Translations under genes and position numbers: made by a program
Notes under the pieces: generated by a model
Told to the model about the DNA's origin: nothing
The model's database searches: none
The model's input: the letters and a program-made list of their open reading frames with translations, nothing else
Source of the DNA: Gracilaria domingensis
Taxonomy: Eukaryota; Rhodophyta; Florideophyceae; Gracilariales; Gracilariaceae
Direction of reading: 5' to 3'
NCBI GenBank assembly: GCA_022539475.1
Contig: VCMS01000315.1
Location: 30,746-94,745 of the forward strand
DNA length: 64,000 nucleotides
Shown: positions 1-10,716 of the stretch, piece by piece
How the letters are laid out: each line of letters opens with the position of its first letter
Position numbering within the stretch: position 1 is the first letter of the stretch

Positions 1-154
1 GGTGCTGTTGTGTGCAAAACGGAAGTTACTGAGAGACACAGTGATGTTGTACGAGAATGACTGCATAAGTTGCAAACCTGCAGGTTCCCTGGCTGTCCCC
101 ACAACCCACCTGGATTATTTTTTGCTCCGTCCTTCTTCCATGATTCAAGACGAG
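1..154. other. 3' flank of the AFG2-like gene
   Basis: This short stretch lies downstream of the stop codon of the AAA ATPase gene on the minus strand. Short open frames here are not supported as genes. Confidence 0.4.
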
Positions 155-2632
155 TTAGGGAGCACCAAACAACTTTATCTGCAATTGGCTGTTGTAAGAA
201 TCAAAGTAATCTAAGATACTTGCAGGGGTGCGAGGATAAACCTTTTTCAGAGAAGCACAGAAATCATTCGCAGATACAACGGAAGCATTATCAACGTCGC
301 GCTCCATCGCACACAGGGCGGCTTCACGAACAACGGCAGCGAGCTCTGCGCCAGAATAACCATCTGTGCAACTGGCTACTTCAAGTAGATTTACATCTTC
401 TGCGAGCGGTACTTTTCTTGTATGCACGTTCAATATTGATAACCGCTCGCTATGATCAGGGAGTCCGACATATATCTGTACATCTATCCGACCAGGTCGT
501 AGGAAGGCAGAGTCTAGGCAATCCGGACGATTAGTTGCTGCGATAACCACAACGCGATTGCTCCCCTCAGTATCAATCCCGTCCATCTCGGACAAGAGCT
601 GAGCCACTACTCGAGCCTGTGCCGATGCGCCTGCTACAAAACTTCGCGATGTGGCCAGGGCATCGATCTCATCAAAGAAGATAACACAGGGCGCCGCCTG
701 TCGTGCCCTGCGAAAAATGTTGCGTACAGCTTTCTCACTTTCTCCGACCCACTTGGATAGCAGTTCTGCTCCTTTTACGGAAATGAAGTTTGCTTTCGAT
801 TCAGTTGCGACGGCTCTCGCTAGGAGCGTTTTACTGCAACCTGGTGGACCGTAGAGAAGAATACCACGAGGTGGAGTAACTCCAAAAGACAAAAATGTTT
901 GTGCGCCGTTCTCGCTCAACGGCCATTCCACTGCTTCCTTCAGTCTTTGTTTCGCCTCTTCCTTCCCTCCGACATCATTCCATGTTGTACTTGGAATCTC
1001 AACAGCAATCTCTCGAAGAGCACTTGGGCGAACTTTTCTGAGCGCTTCCTTGAAGTCGACCACTGAAATGGTTGGCTTGGAATCTCGATCGTAAGCCGAA
1101 CTCACTGCTTCGCGCCACAGGGACACGATATCCGCACCGACATAACCGTAACAAAGAACTGCAATCTTTTCAAGCTCATCGTCACTTACATCTAGAATTG
1201 TTTCTGCAGTTGCTTCAGTAACTAAATTCCTTAGGATCTGCACTCGTGCAAGGGTGTTAGGCACAATAGTCTCAATTTCACGGTCGAAGCGTCCGGGTCT
1301 TCGCATCGCAGCATCAATGACGTCAGGTCTGTTTGTGGTCCCTACGACCACAATATTTTGGAGTTCTGAACCACCTTGATTGTCCATAATTGTCAATAAG
1401 GCAGCTGTCAACTTTCTCTGTACGTCGTCAAGAGTGGGCAAATCTCTGCGTGGTGCAAGCGCGTCAACCTCATCCAGCAGGACCAAACTTGGGCTTTTCC
1501 GTCGGGCTCGCTTAAAGCAGTTCTCCAATGTTCGCAAAGCGTCAGATGTTGACTTACCCACGACCTCTGGGCCTGAGATCACTTCCAAGTTCAACCTGTA
1601 GCTGGCTGCTAACGCACATGCCATCATAGTCTTACCAGTCCCGGATGGGCCATGAATGAGAAGCCCATGTGGTTTCTTAGTTAACAGCGAATGTTCCAGT
1701 GCAAAGACGTTGTCGGTCGTTTTGGTAGAAATGACAGCTTCTACTATGGACCGGGCTGCTTGTACCTGACGGTCCAGTCCAGCTATACTTACGAGATCAT
1801 AGGAAGTTCGTTGGCCCTTAGTACAGTGAGTATGTGAACCCAAAACGACCTCCACTATAGTTTGCTTTGAACAAAGGTATACCCCTTTGCCAGTTGGACC
1901 TGGTCCGTCCCTTTCCTGATTATCGAAATCATCATTAATCTTCAGAACGCTGAACAGTATGTTATCGCCAAGTAGACTAACTGGAACTGTCATTCCCGAC
2001 ATCAAGGCCCTGCCAAGCAAATGAGCATGAAGCATAGTTGTGCATTCATCTGATGACAAAAAGTCGAAGTCGGCGTCACAAGTTAGGTGAACGCTTCGGG
2101 CCTCCAAGACTGGACCTCTGCTTATTACCCGATCCAAGCTAAGCATTTGCGGGTGTTCAGAGCTGGATTTAGCTTCAATCTGGTCTTCTCTCTCGGGATC
2201 CATGTGGCGAAACCGGCCTCGATCGTGACCAGCCTTGCGTGCAGGAGTTCCTCGCTTCCCTTTTCTGTTTTTGGGCTTCTTCTTCGAGGCTTGCATGCTT
2301 GGCATACGTATCAGGCCGTCGCTTAAATCAAGTCCGAGAGCTAGCGTGGAACCGTCGTCAAGTGCTATGAAACCCTTGTCGACAACTTCTAAGGGCCATA
2401 AGGAGGCTACTACATAATTTGAGCTCTCGAGATCTTTCAGAACGCCAATATCCATGACTTTGCATCCATTGCGTTGCATCTCGTCCGGATGCAAGCAAGC
2501 TACCCCAAGCCTTCTCAGGGACTCAGGTGGGATACCCTTCGCATTTCGGGCATAGTTGATCAATTTACCAAGACAGACCGGCTGGAAGGCCGAGTGTGGC
2601 TGCGATTCCCCTGGAAAAGCGGCTTTTTTCAT
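155..2632 (-). CDS. AFG2: AFG2/SPATA5-like AAA+ ATPase (Cdc48 family)
   Basis: The 825-residue protein has two AAA+ modules. D1 has a Walker A motif GPSGTGKT at about 328-335, Walker B LVLLDEVD at about 383-390 and a sensor motif GTTNRP at 431-436. D2 has Walker A GPPGCSKT at 595-602, Walker B FFDEID at about 652-657 and the arginine-finger region LRPGR at 711-715. The Cys-Ser in the D2 P-loop is typical of the AFG2/SPATA5 branch rather than Cdc48/p97, where it is GTGKT. In yeast and animals AFG2 releases shuttling factors such as Rlp24 from pre-60S particles in the cytoplasm. A basic, Lys-rich stretch (117-127) precedes D1. The length fits the family. The start is the first ATG of the open frame. 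A strong hairpin lies 37 bp upstream of it. The Nop4-like gene nearby is also a 60S-biogenesis factor, but I see no operon-like link. Confidence 0.93.
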   Translation of the reverse strand: MKKAAFPGESQPHSAFQPVCLGKLINYARNAKGIPPESLRRLGVACLHPDEMQRNGCKVMDIGVLKDLESSNYVVASLWPLEVVDKGFIALDDGSTLALGLDLSDGLIRMPSMQASKKKPKNRKGKRGTPARKAGHDRGRFRHMDPEREDQIEAKSSSEHPQMLSLDRVISRGPVLEARSVHLTCDADFDFLSSDECTTMLHAHLLGRALMSGMTVPVSLLGDNILFSVLKINDDFDNQERDGPGPTGKGVYLCSKQTIVEVVLGSHTHCTKGQRTSYDLVSIAGLDRQVQAARSIVEAVISTKTTDNVFALEHSLLTKKPHGLLIHGPSGTGKTMMACALAASYRLNLEVISGPEVVGKSTSDALRTLENCFKRARRKSPSLVLLDEVDALAPRRDLPTLDDVQRKLTAALLTIMDNQGGSELQNIVVVGTTNRPDVIDAAMRRPGRFDREIETIVPNTLARVQILRNLVTEATAETILDVSDDELEKIAVLCYGYVGADIVSLWREAVSSAYDRDSKPTISVVDFKEALRKVRPSALREIAVEIPSTTWNDVGGKEEAKQRLKEAVEWPLSENGAQTFLSFGVTPPRGILLYGPPGCSKTLLARAVATESKANFISVKGAELLSKWVGESEKAVRNIFRRARQAAPCVIFFDEIDALATSRSFVAGASAQARVVAQLLSEMDGIDTEGSNRVVVIAATNRPDCLDSAFLRPGRIDVQIYVGLPDHSERLSILNVHTRKVPLAEDVNLLEVASCTDGYSGAELAAVVREAALCAMERDVDNASVVSANDFCASLKKVYPRTPASILDYFDSYNSQLQIKLFGAP

Positions 2633-2668
2633 CGCTTTAGAGGGATCTGCAGAATGCTGTTCTGATGA

Positions 2669-2725
2669 TAGGCCCCACGGTATGCTCTTAATTTAAGAGT
2701 CTTAAAGAGCATACCGTGGGGCCTA
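2669..2725. repeat. Perfect 21-bp inverted repeat (hairpin) upstream of AFG2
   Basis: The arms 2669-2689 and 2705-2725 are perfect reverse complements (left arm begins TAGGCCCCACGGTATGC) around a 15-nt loop. The hairpin sits 37 bp upstream of the AFG2-like ATG, so it could be in its 5' UTR or promoter, or be a tiny foldback element. Confidence 0.85.
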
Positions 2726-3166
2726 CCATCGAGCTTGGGATGAAGTGAGGGGACGGCATCAGTGAGTAAATTTTCTTTGTCAGGCCAGAAAATTTATTCC
2801 ATCCGTGCAACGCTGGTTGCGGCCCAGTGGCCCAGTGGGCCACTGGCAGTTGGAGGGTAGAAGGCTAGCCCGAAGGATATTCTTGATACCCCTGGATAGA
2901 AGCAACGGAAGACAAAATTCCTGTTGAAAAAATGTAGACTTTTTGATTTATTTCTAGCTGATCCTTGGGATCTATCTACAAGGGTACAAGGGTATCAAGA
3001 GCTACCGACGGTACTGTACTCCGTCGCAACGTCGCCGCCGAGAACTCTTTAACGCAGCTTTCGCCCTACTTCTAACGTTTCATCGTACGCCGCATTGAGC
3101 CGTTATCTCCGACTCTGTTAGGGAGTACAAAGGTTCATTACAACTGCTGCTCTTGAAGCTCTCATC
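2726..3166. promoter_or_regulatory. Divergent intergenic region between AFG2-like and SNU13
   Basis: No gene is visible. This is the shared upstream region of two divergently transcribed genes. A short nested palindrome around 2820-2846 (GGCCCAGTGGGCCACTGG) may be a factor-binding site. No TATA box is obvious. The promoter role is inferred from gene orientation only. Confidence 0.4.
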
Positions 3167-3640
3167 ATGACGAAGGTAAGTGATGCTCATTCATCTGCGT
3201 GCCAAGAATTTCGCAAATGCAAACAGGACGTAACTAACATTCTTTGTAACACTGAACCGCAGCAAGAAGCTAATCCAAAAGCTGTTCCCATGGCTGAAGC
3301 AGAACTGTCTGTGAAAATTCTAGACCTCGTTCAGCAAGCTGCGAACTACAAACAGATGAAAAAGGGGGCCAACGAAGCCACTAAGACACTTAACCGCGGT
3401 CAGTCAGAGTTTATCGTAATGGCCGGAGATGCAGAACCATTGGAAATTTTGCTGCACTTGCCATTGCTTTGCGAAGACAAGAACGTACCGTACGTTTTTG
3501 TGCCTTCCAAAGTGAGTTTGGGACGCGCTTGTGGGGTGCCCAGACCTGTTATCGCTTGCTCGATCCTAACGAATGAAGGATCCCCAATCTCGGCTCAGGT
3601 GAGAAACTTGAGAGACGAGATTGAAAGGTTATTAATCTAA
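3167..3640 (+). CDS. SNU13: Snu13/15.5K (NHP2L1) snRNP and box C/D snoRNP protein, with one intron
   Basis: This L7Ae/L30e-family RNA-binding protein binds kink-turns in U4 snRNA and box C/D snoRNAs. After removal of an 87-nt intron (3176-3262) the product has 128 residues, the usual Snu13 length, and starts M-T-K-Q-E-A-N-P-K. Diagnostic stretches are [24 protein letters not shown]-like [26 protein letters not shown] and [13 protein letters not shown]. The unspliced frame is open and gives 157 residues with a 29-residue insert after codon 3; that insert is intron sequence, because it begins GTAAGT, contains TAACTAAC and ends CCGCAG, and it does not resemble the family. It converges on CSN8 (stop to stop about 137 bp). 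Confidence 0.95.
   Translation: MTKVSDAHSSACQEFRKCKQDVTNILCNTEPQQEANPKAVPMAEAELSVKILDLVQQAANYKQMKKGANEATKTLNRGQSEFIVMAGDAEPLEILLHLPLLCEDKNVPYVFVPSKVSLGRACGVPRPVIACSILTNEGSPISAQVRNLRDEIERLLI
3176..3262 (+). other. Spliceosomal intron in SNU13 (87 nt, frame-preserving)
   Basis: The 5' splice site is GTAAGT at 3176-3181. A near-consensus branch sequence TAACTAAC lies at 3231-3238, about 24 nt before the CAG acceptor at 3260-3262. The intron length is a multiple of three and it has no in-frame stop, so retention would not truncate the protein. Confidence 0.93.
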
Positions 3641-3777
3641 ATGTTGATGATCTATCATTGTTTACCCGCTTGTTAATTCTGATGTCGTCTATATACGCGC
3701 CCACGCTCCTGGAAACGGAGTTCTCAGCGATGGGTGTGACGGTGCAGTCGAACATCGTTTCCTTCTATAAGTCATGT

Positions 3778-4364
3778 TTAGCTTGTAGTCTGAAGTTTGA
3801 TTAATTGTTCCGTAAGCACTTGCAGTTCTCTTTGCTGTACCGCCGCGTGGTTAGAAATCTTCTGCTTGTTTTTGACCACCTTAATGAGAATGAAATCGTC
3901 TTCCAAAACCCACTCTTCTGCTTGACATAGCTGCAGCAAGGCAGACCGGTCAAGACCCAGTAAAGCACTAGCACGCTCAAGAGAAATGCATGAATAACTT
4001 CGTTCCACTAGTAGTTTTGCCGCCTCCCTCTTCCGCTGCACTAGCTCTTTCACGAGATGAATTGCTTCCTGGCTCCAGTGTGTTCTCTCTGCAGCTTGAA
4101 AAAACTCGCTGTTGTCGCGCTTCCACAGTGTTTGGGCAAGTTTCCAAGCAGCTTTGGTTTCCGCGTTTTCTTGGCACAAAGGAGGAAGACGTTTCCATAA
4201 AAACCGAGCTTCGTTCAGGTCCTCCAGAAGCAAAGACCAAGAAGATGGAACACTGGAAACGGATGAACGTCGTTTTTCTCGGCGGCCGTCAACTCGGCGT
4301 CCTCGCACAATTCAACCACTCGCGCAGCATCTAACGCTTCTACGGCTGCAGCGATTGTCGACAT
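3778..4364 (-). CDS. CSN8: COP9 signalosome subunit 8 (CSN8), with one frame break
   Basis: The main frame (3778 to about 4230) has DLNEARFLWKRLP, matching the CSN8 signature NDARYLWKRIP, followed by an alpha-helical PCI/CSN8-PSMD8-EIF3K-type domain (LWKRDNSEFFQ, SYSCISLERASALLGL). The natural start appears to be the ATG at 4362-4364 in another frame, giving MSTIAAAVEALDAAR and continuing to PVFHLLGLCF, which matches the CSN8 N-terminal helix. The two frames meet at about 4224-4235, where one extra base would join them into roughly 195 codons (human CSN8 has 209). CSN8 is a small PCI subunit of the COP9 signalosome, which deneddylates cullins. The rest of the gene is undamaged, so a sequencing error is at least as likely as a real mutation. 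Confidence 0.8.
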
Positions 4365-4839
4365 GAGGAGGGGAGCTGAACGATTGATCTATCGGTTAAT
4401 GAACAGCTAATGGCAGGAGAACTCGGTCAAATGGTTTGTGGTTTGTGGTAGCGTCATCTCTCGGTGTTTGCTTGGTGGTGATTCGGCAAGTCTATGAGTC
4501 ACAGAGGATCCCAAATCCAACAACTTCAATTTTTTTTTTTCCTTGCAGGGGTACAAAGTATCTTTTACTGCCCTGATCATCGTCGTGGGCAAACGGACGA
4601 TGACAATTCACTGATACCGTTCCCGCGCGTCATTCTCCCTATGCACGCAGTGACAAGGGCGAGTAGACGCAAAGCTTCACGATATCTATTGGTGTCAGGG
4701 TTTGCTGAGTCAAGAGAGCTAAGAACGTGTTATACCTTAGTATTTGCTTAATCGACCAGACTGCCCCAACTAGGTTCTGGCTCTTGCACAAGTTATAACC
4801 ATATTTTCATAAGGGCGCCAATAGAGGCGAGCTGGAAAC
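4365..4839. promoter_or_regulatory. Divergent intergenic region between CSN8 and the Nop4-like gene
   Basis: No gene is visible. The segment includes a T-run at about 4531-4540. It must hold the promoters of both flanking genes by position. No motif is recognised with confidence. Confidence 0.4.
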
Positions 4840-7479
4840 ATGAAGGAGTCTCAGGACAGGAAGACATTGTTTGTAGGAAATCTTCATGAGTCTGTGACGA
4901 AGGAAGACGTAGAATCTCACTTTGGGGGTATTGGTCCCCTAAGACATGCCTTTCTGGTAACCACACCTGGCTCGACTTTATGCAAAGGATACGGATTTGT
5001 TACATTCGCTTTCTCGGAGGATGCCGACCGCGCACGAACCGTTCTTAATCAATCAATTCTGAAAGGGAGAAAGATATCTCTTGATATTGCACGAAAAAGG
5101 CTTCGGGGTAGCAATGACAGACTCGACGGCCGAGCACACCAAGATAGAGAACCGAAAGAATCCTCAGCGCGGTCAAGAAAGGAAAAGAAAAACTCTGCAG
5201 TGGGTTCAGTGCCTATGCGTACAGTTTTGCTCCGTAAAGAGTCTTCAAAAGGTGTCTTCACGGAAGAAGAAGCCAAGGAGGCAGTTGGAGCGCATCTGGA
5301 AGCATCTGGATTTCAAACCTGCGTTTTAACTTCGGATGGCCGACAAGCCAGATGCCTGTACGATTCGTGGTCAAATGCGGGAAAAGCCGCCGGTCGTGCG
5401 CATGGGGGCTCGATAGACGCTGTTATTGAGGCCTTGAAAGCAGGCCAAAGGACAAAACTCATCGTCAGGAACTTGCCGTTCAAAGTTAATGAACAGCAGC
5501 TACGTGCCGCGTTTGAATCTATTGCCCCTATTCGAACATTACGCTTAGCGCCCTCGAGCGAACTTCGAAGGCATGACACAAGCAGAGCAAAGAAGCACAC
5601 TCTTGACTCTCCTCCAGAGAAGGACGTCGAAGATGTTAAGTCTCAATCACAGCTTGTCTCCTGTGCCGGTTACGGATTCATAGAGTTCTTTCTTGTTGCA
5701 CATGCTCAAACGGCTGTAAAGAAACTCAATGGAACGAAGATTGGGGGTAGAGTAATTGCTGTTGATATGGCAGTTAGTAAATCACAGTACGTGGCCCAAA
5801 ACCTTGATCAAGAACCAGAGATCGAAGCAGATGAGGCTCATGAGCCAGCTGAAGAAGAAGACCAGGAAAATAGTGCAGCAGAAACAGGAAGCTCTAAGCT
5901 CGGACTTGAGAACGAAAGAGCGCAACAATTAGGTGTGAAAGAGACAAAGGAAGGGGACTGCCACGATGAGCAAAGCTCAGAATACAAGAAATCGCAACGA
6001 AGAGTAGCGAAGGATGCGGAACGCGAGCTGCCTCGAACGATCTTTGTTAGGAACGTTCTTTTTGAGACCTCAGTCCCAGAGCTTCGAGAGGCATTTGAGA
6101 ACAGGTTTGGGAGGGTGCAAAAGGTGTTACTCGTCAAGCATCCCGCAACTGGGCGACCCCGAGGAACGGCATTCGTAATCTTCAAAGATGAGAAAACTGC
6201 AAGGGAAGCCGCAGGTCAGTCATCTAGGTCAGAACTCGAAGGATCTGAAGACTCGTCCGCCCCGAATCCAACAGATTTTGTGTTGCATGGCCGAAAATTA
6301 CTACTCTCCATGGCTGTTGACCGCACGACAGCAAAAGACCTTAAGTCTACTGCACCACTACACACAAGAAAGAACAAGGATTCTGACCCGCGAAATCTTC
6401 GCTTAGCATGGGTTGGACATATTGCTTCTGATTCTAAAGAAGCTCAAAGACTCTCCCCAAATGATCTATCAAGGCGTTCAAAAGCGGAGAAAGAAAAGCA
6501 GATGAAGCTCGAACGTAATCCGAATGCTTTCATCTCCGAAGTACGTTTATCCGTGCGAAACTTACCACGAGAGTGTGATGAAAAGGCACTGAAACAGATT
6601 TTCATTCTCAGTGCTCAGGAAAAAGGAGGGCAAGATGAAGAGGGATTTAGCGCGGGGTTTCCAAAAGTAACGCATGTTGCGGTTGTAAGAGACTCGGACA
6701 GAAATGACAGATCAAAGGGCTATGGATTTGTGCAGTTCTCAGAGCACGAGCACGCAATGCGAGCTCTACTTCATTTGAACAACAACCCACATATGATCGA
6801 ATGGCTTATTCAGAAAAAGCCCAAACCTTTACATATCGACGAAACACGTGCGGAACTTCTGCGAAAGCAATGGAAGAATCGTCGTTTAATCGTTGAATTC
6901 GCTGTCGAGGATAAGCGCATAGTTCAAGTTCTTGATCGAGTTCGCGGAAAGGGAAAAGAGCATGGGGAAAAGAAGCGAAAGAAGACGGAGGATGATGGTG
7001 AAGAACAACCAAAGAGAAAGAAGTTGAAACAGGCGGCAATGAACCAACCTCTCGTTAGCACCAATGAACCTTTTCCTCAGGTTTCAGGGGAGATAAAAGG
7101 CTCTTTACAGTCAAGGTCTCAAAGGCGCTTTCACCACAAGAGAAAGCACCAGAGCTCCAAAGAATCTGTGAACACTATTCAAGCGAATGGTGTTAAACGT
7201 GGACTGTCAGACGTTAAAGTGCAACATGTGGAGAGTATTGAGCAGAAGTTTTCACAGAAGACACATTTTAGTAACGAGTTGAAGAGGAGAAATGAGGCGA
7301 AGAACAAGGGATCGAAGAACAAGTCAAAGAAGACAACACAGGATGTTAAGTTTGATCGCCTCGTTGATGAATATAAGAGGAAACTCACGAATGCCACTGA
7401 GAATCAAAAAAGTAAGTCTCTGAACAAATCACATGTGAAACATACGGGATCCTCCGTCAGATGGTTTGAAAGCTCGTAA
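4840..7479 (+). CDS. NOP4: Nop4/RBM28-like nucleolar protein with four RRMs
   Basis: The 879-residue protein carries four RNA-recognition motifs. RRM1 is at about 8-86 (RNP2 LFVGNL, RNP1 KGYGFVTF), RRM2 at about 205-305 (LIVRNL, GYGFIEF), RRM3 at about 398-490 (IFVRNV, GTAFVIF) and RRM4 at about 567-690 (LSVRNL, KGYGFVQF). Acidic and basic linkers separate them, and residues from about 700 on form a long Lys/Arg-rich tail (KKRKK, KRKKLK) suited to nucleolar targeting. This order and the long spacing match yeast Nop4 and animal RBM28, which act in early 60S ribosome assembly. The start is an ATG in an open leader with no upstream in-frame alternative that looks better. The gene is a single exon. 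Confidence 0.9.
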   Translation: MKESQDRKTLFVGNLHESVTKEDVESHFGGIGPLRHAFLVTTPGSTLCKGYGFVTFAFSEDADRARTVLNQSILKGRKISLDIARKRLRGSNDRLDGRAHQDREPKESSARSRKEKKNSAVGSVPMRTVLLRKESSKGVFTEEEAKEAVGAHLEASGFQTCVLTSDGRQARCLYDSWSNAGKAAGRAHGGSIDAVIEALKAGQRTKLIVRNLPFKVNEQQLRAAFESIAPIRTLRLAPSSELRRHDTSRAKKHTLDSPPEKDVEDVKSQSQLVSCAGYGFIEFFLVAHAQTAVKKLNGTKIGGRVIAVDMAVSKSQYVAQNLDQEPEIEADEAHEPAEEEDQENSAAETGSSKLGLENERAQQLGVKETKEGDCHDEQSSEYKKSQRRVAKDAERELPRTIFVRNVLFETSVPELREAFENRFGRVQKVLLVKHPATGRPRGTAFVIFKDEKTAREAAGQSSRSELEGSEDSSAPNPTDFVLHGRKLLLSMAVDRTTAKDLKSTAPLHTRKNKDSDPRNLRLAWVGHIASDSKEAQRLSPNDLSRRSKAEKEKQMKLERNPNAFISEVRLSVRNLPRECDEKALKQIFILSAQEKGGQDEEGFSAGFPKVTHVAVVRDSDRNDRSKGYGFVQFSEHEHAMRALLHLNNNPHMIEWLIQKKPKPLHIDETRAELLRKQWKNRRLIVEFAVEDKRIVQVLDRVRGKGKEHGEKKRKKTEDDGEEQPKRKKLKQAAMNQPLVSTNEPFPQVSGEIKGSLQSRSQRRFHHKRKHQSSKESVNTIQANGVKRGLSDVKVQHVESIEQKFSQKTHFSNELKRRNEAKNKGSKNKSKKTTQDVKFDRLVDEYKRKLTNATENQKSKSLNKSHVKHTGSSVRWFESS

Positions 7480-7632
7480 ATCGCTGCAAATTGCTGCACC
7501 TATATTGTACCTTAGCAAGTATTCAGGTTTGGCCTATATGGGTGTCTACAACCAAGCGGAATAGACTATAATGATGCCCAACACTCTCTAGAAGTTGGGT
7601 TCATTTGTGATTGCTCTTTCACTGCAAGATCC
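7480..7632. other. Short convergent spacer
   Basis: This is the 3' flank shared by the convergent Nop4-like and MiaB-like genes. Nothing else is visible. Confidence 0.4.
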
Positions 7633-9663
7633 TCATCTGAGAATTCGGGTGATTTTGCCTCTTAAGCTGAACGGATAGGCCTCTTGCACTTTAACTTCAA
7701 CAAGTTTGCCGATGAGCTCTTGCCGACCCTCGAAGAAAACAACTCGATTCGTTCTTTCTCTGCCGCTCACTTCATTCTTCCTTTTGGGATTCACACTGTC
7801 AACGAGAACTTCAACACATCGTCCTAAGTATCGACGGCTTCGTAATTCAGCCTGATGCTTCATTTTCTTGTTCATTATCGCAAGACGCTCCATCTTAACT
7901 TGTTCATTCACTTGATCGGGCAAAGACGCAGCAACTGTGTTCGGTCGGGCAGAGTACGCTCTCACCATGTTTGAATCGAAGACGACTTCATCGGCAAGAC
8001 GGACGGTATTCTGAAAGGCTTCTTTCGTCTCCCCTGGAAACCCAACAATCATATCAGCGCATATTGATGCGTCTGGCATTTTTTCTCTGATCCTTCGAAC
8101 AATCTGGAGGTAGCGCTCAGGGGTATAACCTCTCTTCATCGCTTTCAGGATGGATGAATCTCCGGACTGAGGCGGTATGTGGAAGTGTTCCATTACCTTT
8201 TCAAGCTCGTAAACGGTATCGATTAGATTTCCAGATATGTACCGTGGATGACCGGTTGTGAAGCGAATTCGTTCAATGCCATCCACATCATGCACGTATC
8301 GCAGTAGCTCAGAAAACGTGACCTTCGGGAATAGGTCTCGGCCGTATGCGTCAACGTTTTGACCGAGAAGAACAACTTCACGATATCCTTCCGCAGCGAG
8401 AGCTTCAATCTCTTCACGAATGCTTGACATTGGACGTGATTGTTCCAAACCTCTTGTGTTCGGAACAACACAATATGTGCATCGTTCAAGACACCCATAT
8501 ATCACGTTAACCCAGGCTGTAAGCTTAGAGGAGCGCTTCGGCTTAGAGATGTCCTCGTGAATATGAATGGGGTCCACAGCGACGACCTGCGTTTTGCTCG
8601 TATGATAAAGACTCATTACATCCAAGAAACGATTCGCGTACTGAGGCCCCATTACGATATCTATCTCTGGAACTCGAGAAAGCAACGCTTCACCTTCCTG
8701 TTGTGCGACACATCCTGCAACAACGAGCGTGACCTCATGTGGCGCGTCCCATTTTCTCTGTGCGTGAGGACCAAGGTAAGAATACACCTTTTGCTGTGCG
8801 TGATCTCTTAAAGCGCACGTATTCAACATGTATATTGCGGATTTGTTCGGATCGTCCACTTGCTGATACCCATCGCCTTCTAACTGTGCGGCTATCTTTT
8901 CACTGTCGCTATCGTTCATCTGACAACCGAAGGTTTGAATAAAATACGACTTTGGAATGATGTTTGGTTTCTTCTTTGACGTCCGTCGCATATTGGGGTT
9001 CACTGAGAAACCTTTTTCACGGGTTGCTCCCAAGACGGTCGCCTTGACGGCATGTCGGACATCAGTAACTGTGAATATCTCCCAACCGTAGGAAAGTTTG
9101 GTTCTTTGAAGACTGCCCGTGCGAGATGCTAGAGCTTTCTCAAGCAGCTCGTCGGTGATGTAAGCAGAATATGTGCGACGACCTTGAGTTGAAGCCTTTT
9201 GTTGCATAGTAATTGGCACAGTGATCCAGCCTGTGTCTCCTTCCGAAGAGCGAGTTTGGTTACATGTAGAAAGGAGAGTCGCAAGATGAGCAAGAGTAGC
9301 TCGCTTTGATCTAACGGAAGTTTCAATGAAGTCTGCCATTTGGTCGGAAACCACTCGACAGTGAGTGAGTCTAATGGCTTCTACGGTGTGGTTCGAAAAG
9401 TCATAGAATCGCTGCGTTGGGGAACGCAATGGAACGATAGGCTTCTCATCAAATTTCTCGTCTTTCGTGGAAGGCAACGGAGGGCTCCATTGGGAAGATG
9501 TCGACGATACTACAATAATTGAAGTCAATCTGCGAACATTGCTTCGAAATACATTGCGGCTTTTGTGACGAGAGCATTTAAAACCCGATGATGGTGAAGT
9601 AAATGACGCACCAAGAAAGGATAGGACGGGCGGATGACGAGCAAAAGCGGGTTTGGGATTCAT
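7633..9663 (-). CDS. MiaB/CDK5RAP1-like tRNA 2-methylthio-N6-dimethylallyladenosine synthase
   Basis: This radical-SAM methylthiotransferase has three parts. An N-terminal UPF0004 domain carries iron-sulfur ligands C247 (TFGCQMN), C283 (NTCAL) and C318 (AGCVAQ). The radical-SAM core has GCLERCTYC at 390-398 (ligands C391, C395, C398). A C-terminal TRAM domain spans about 612-676. The family adds a methylthio group to i6A37 in tRNA. About 240 residues precede the UPF0004 domain; the first 50 are rich in Ser and Arg and nearly free of acids, which suggests an organelle transit peptide (mitochondrion or plastid; I cannot decide). Bacterial MiaB is about 470 residues, so the core here is of normal length. 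The start is the first ATG of the frame. The gene is a single exon. Confidence 0.92.
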   Translation of the reverse strand: MNPKPAFARHPPVLSFLGASFTSPSSGFKCSRHKSRNVFRSNVRRLTSIIVVSSTSSQWSPPLPSTKDEKFDEKPIVPLRSPTQRFYDFSNHTVEAIRLTHCRVVSDQMADFIETSVRSKRATLAHLATLLSTCNQTRSSEGDTGWITVPITMQQKASTQGRRTYSAYITDELLEKALASRTGSLQRTKLSYGWEIFTVTDVRHAVKATVLGATREKGFSVNPNMRRTSKKKPNIIPKSYFIQTFGCQMNDSDSEKIAAQLEGDGYQQVDDPNKSAIYMLNTCALRDHAQQKVYSYLGPHAQRKWDAPHEVTLVVAGCVAQQEGEALLSRVPEIDIVMGPQYANRFLDVMSLYHTSKTQVVAVDPIHIHEDISKPKRSSKLTAWVNVIYGCLERCTYCVVPNTRGLEQSRPMSSIREEIEALAAEGYREVVLLGQNVDAYGRDLFPKVTFSELLRYVHDVDGIERIRFTTGHPRYISGNLIDTVYELEKVMEHFHIPPQSGDSSILKAMKRGYTPERYLQIVRRIREKMPDASICADMIVGFPGETKEAFQNTVRLADEVVFDSNMVRAYSARPNTVAASLPDQVNEQVKMERLAIMNKKMKHQAELRSRRYLGRCVEVLVDSVNPKRKNEVSGRERTNRVVFFEGRQELIGKLVEVKVQEAYPFSLRGKITRILR

Positions 9664-10716
9664 CGTTTTCGGGCGGGAAAGTCAACAAGAGTGACTTTCG
9701 TCAAGCCTTCATGGACGGCAACAAAACTGGAGGGAGAATTGTGATTCAAGGCAGAGCGGTACAAAAGTTTGCCCGGAAACGAAGCCTTTCGTAGAGCAAA
9801 GACGTGTTTTTCTCACGTATATGCGCAACAACCGAATTGTAGAAAGGCAGCAACTACCTTTCAAACTCCCCGGCAGAAATCCCCCATTCTCGAGGGAGAC
9901 AACCGAGATGAAGTGTTGTTTCTTTACACGTGGCATTGGAAAGCATTTAAAGAATGCTCGCAGAAAGAACTATCTTGGACAATATATGGTACCGAACAGA
10001 TCTTTACTCTTTGGAGAGCAGGCTATCGAACACGGCACCCACCCAGAGGGAGAGGAGCAGAGCTGGCGGCGGCAAAGTGCAACTTAGGTCAACGTCGACA
10101 AGAGCAAAGCCTCCAGTCTTTGTGTGACCCCGTGCTTACGTGCACTCTGTGAATCAATTCGGCAGCTCTGCGATAAACCTTCTTCTGCGTCCCTTGAAAA
10201 TTTAAACTTCGAGACTCTTTGTTAACAACACTCGATACGCCTCTTCTCTCTCTCTCTCTCTCTATCTCGCCTCGTGTCACAGAACATCGAAGTCTGGTCA
10301 CCATGAAGCTGGCGAGCACTAAAGATCATATCTTGTATGTACAAATGTATTTTACAGATTATGCACTGTCCAGAGTGTTTGCTAGCATTGTGGTTGCGGT
10401 TAATTGAGCATGCTACACGGGTCGCAGTAAGAAAGGGCGAGGCATGAAGAAAACAAAGCTCATGAGAACATAGATGCACGCGAAGCACTGTTGTGGATGA
10501 AGTATATCAGACCCACAGACAAGCATGAAAGACTTGAGGAACGCGAGGGGACTCCATTCGGGTAAACAACTTCTCGAGGTGCATCAGCTTGCGGCCGAGG
10601 TTTCTGCGCTCCGCATCAGTAAGATGAAAGGGTGGAATTGGGTAACAGATAGGTAAGAAAGAGAAGACCGGGCATCACTGGAGGTGAGGACATTGCAGCT
10701 GAGAGTGCCAGTGACT
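9664..10716. other. Gene-free interval
   Basis: I find no convincing coding region. The open frames here are short, overlapping and of low quality. A TC microsatellite lies inside at 10242-10268. Confidence 0.5.
10242..10268. repeat. (TC)n microsatellite
   Basis: An almost pure run of TC dinucleotides is visible directly in the sequence. Confidence 0.9.
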
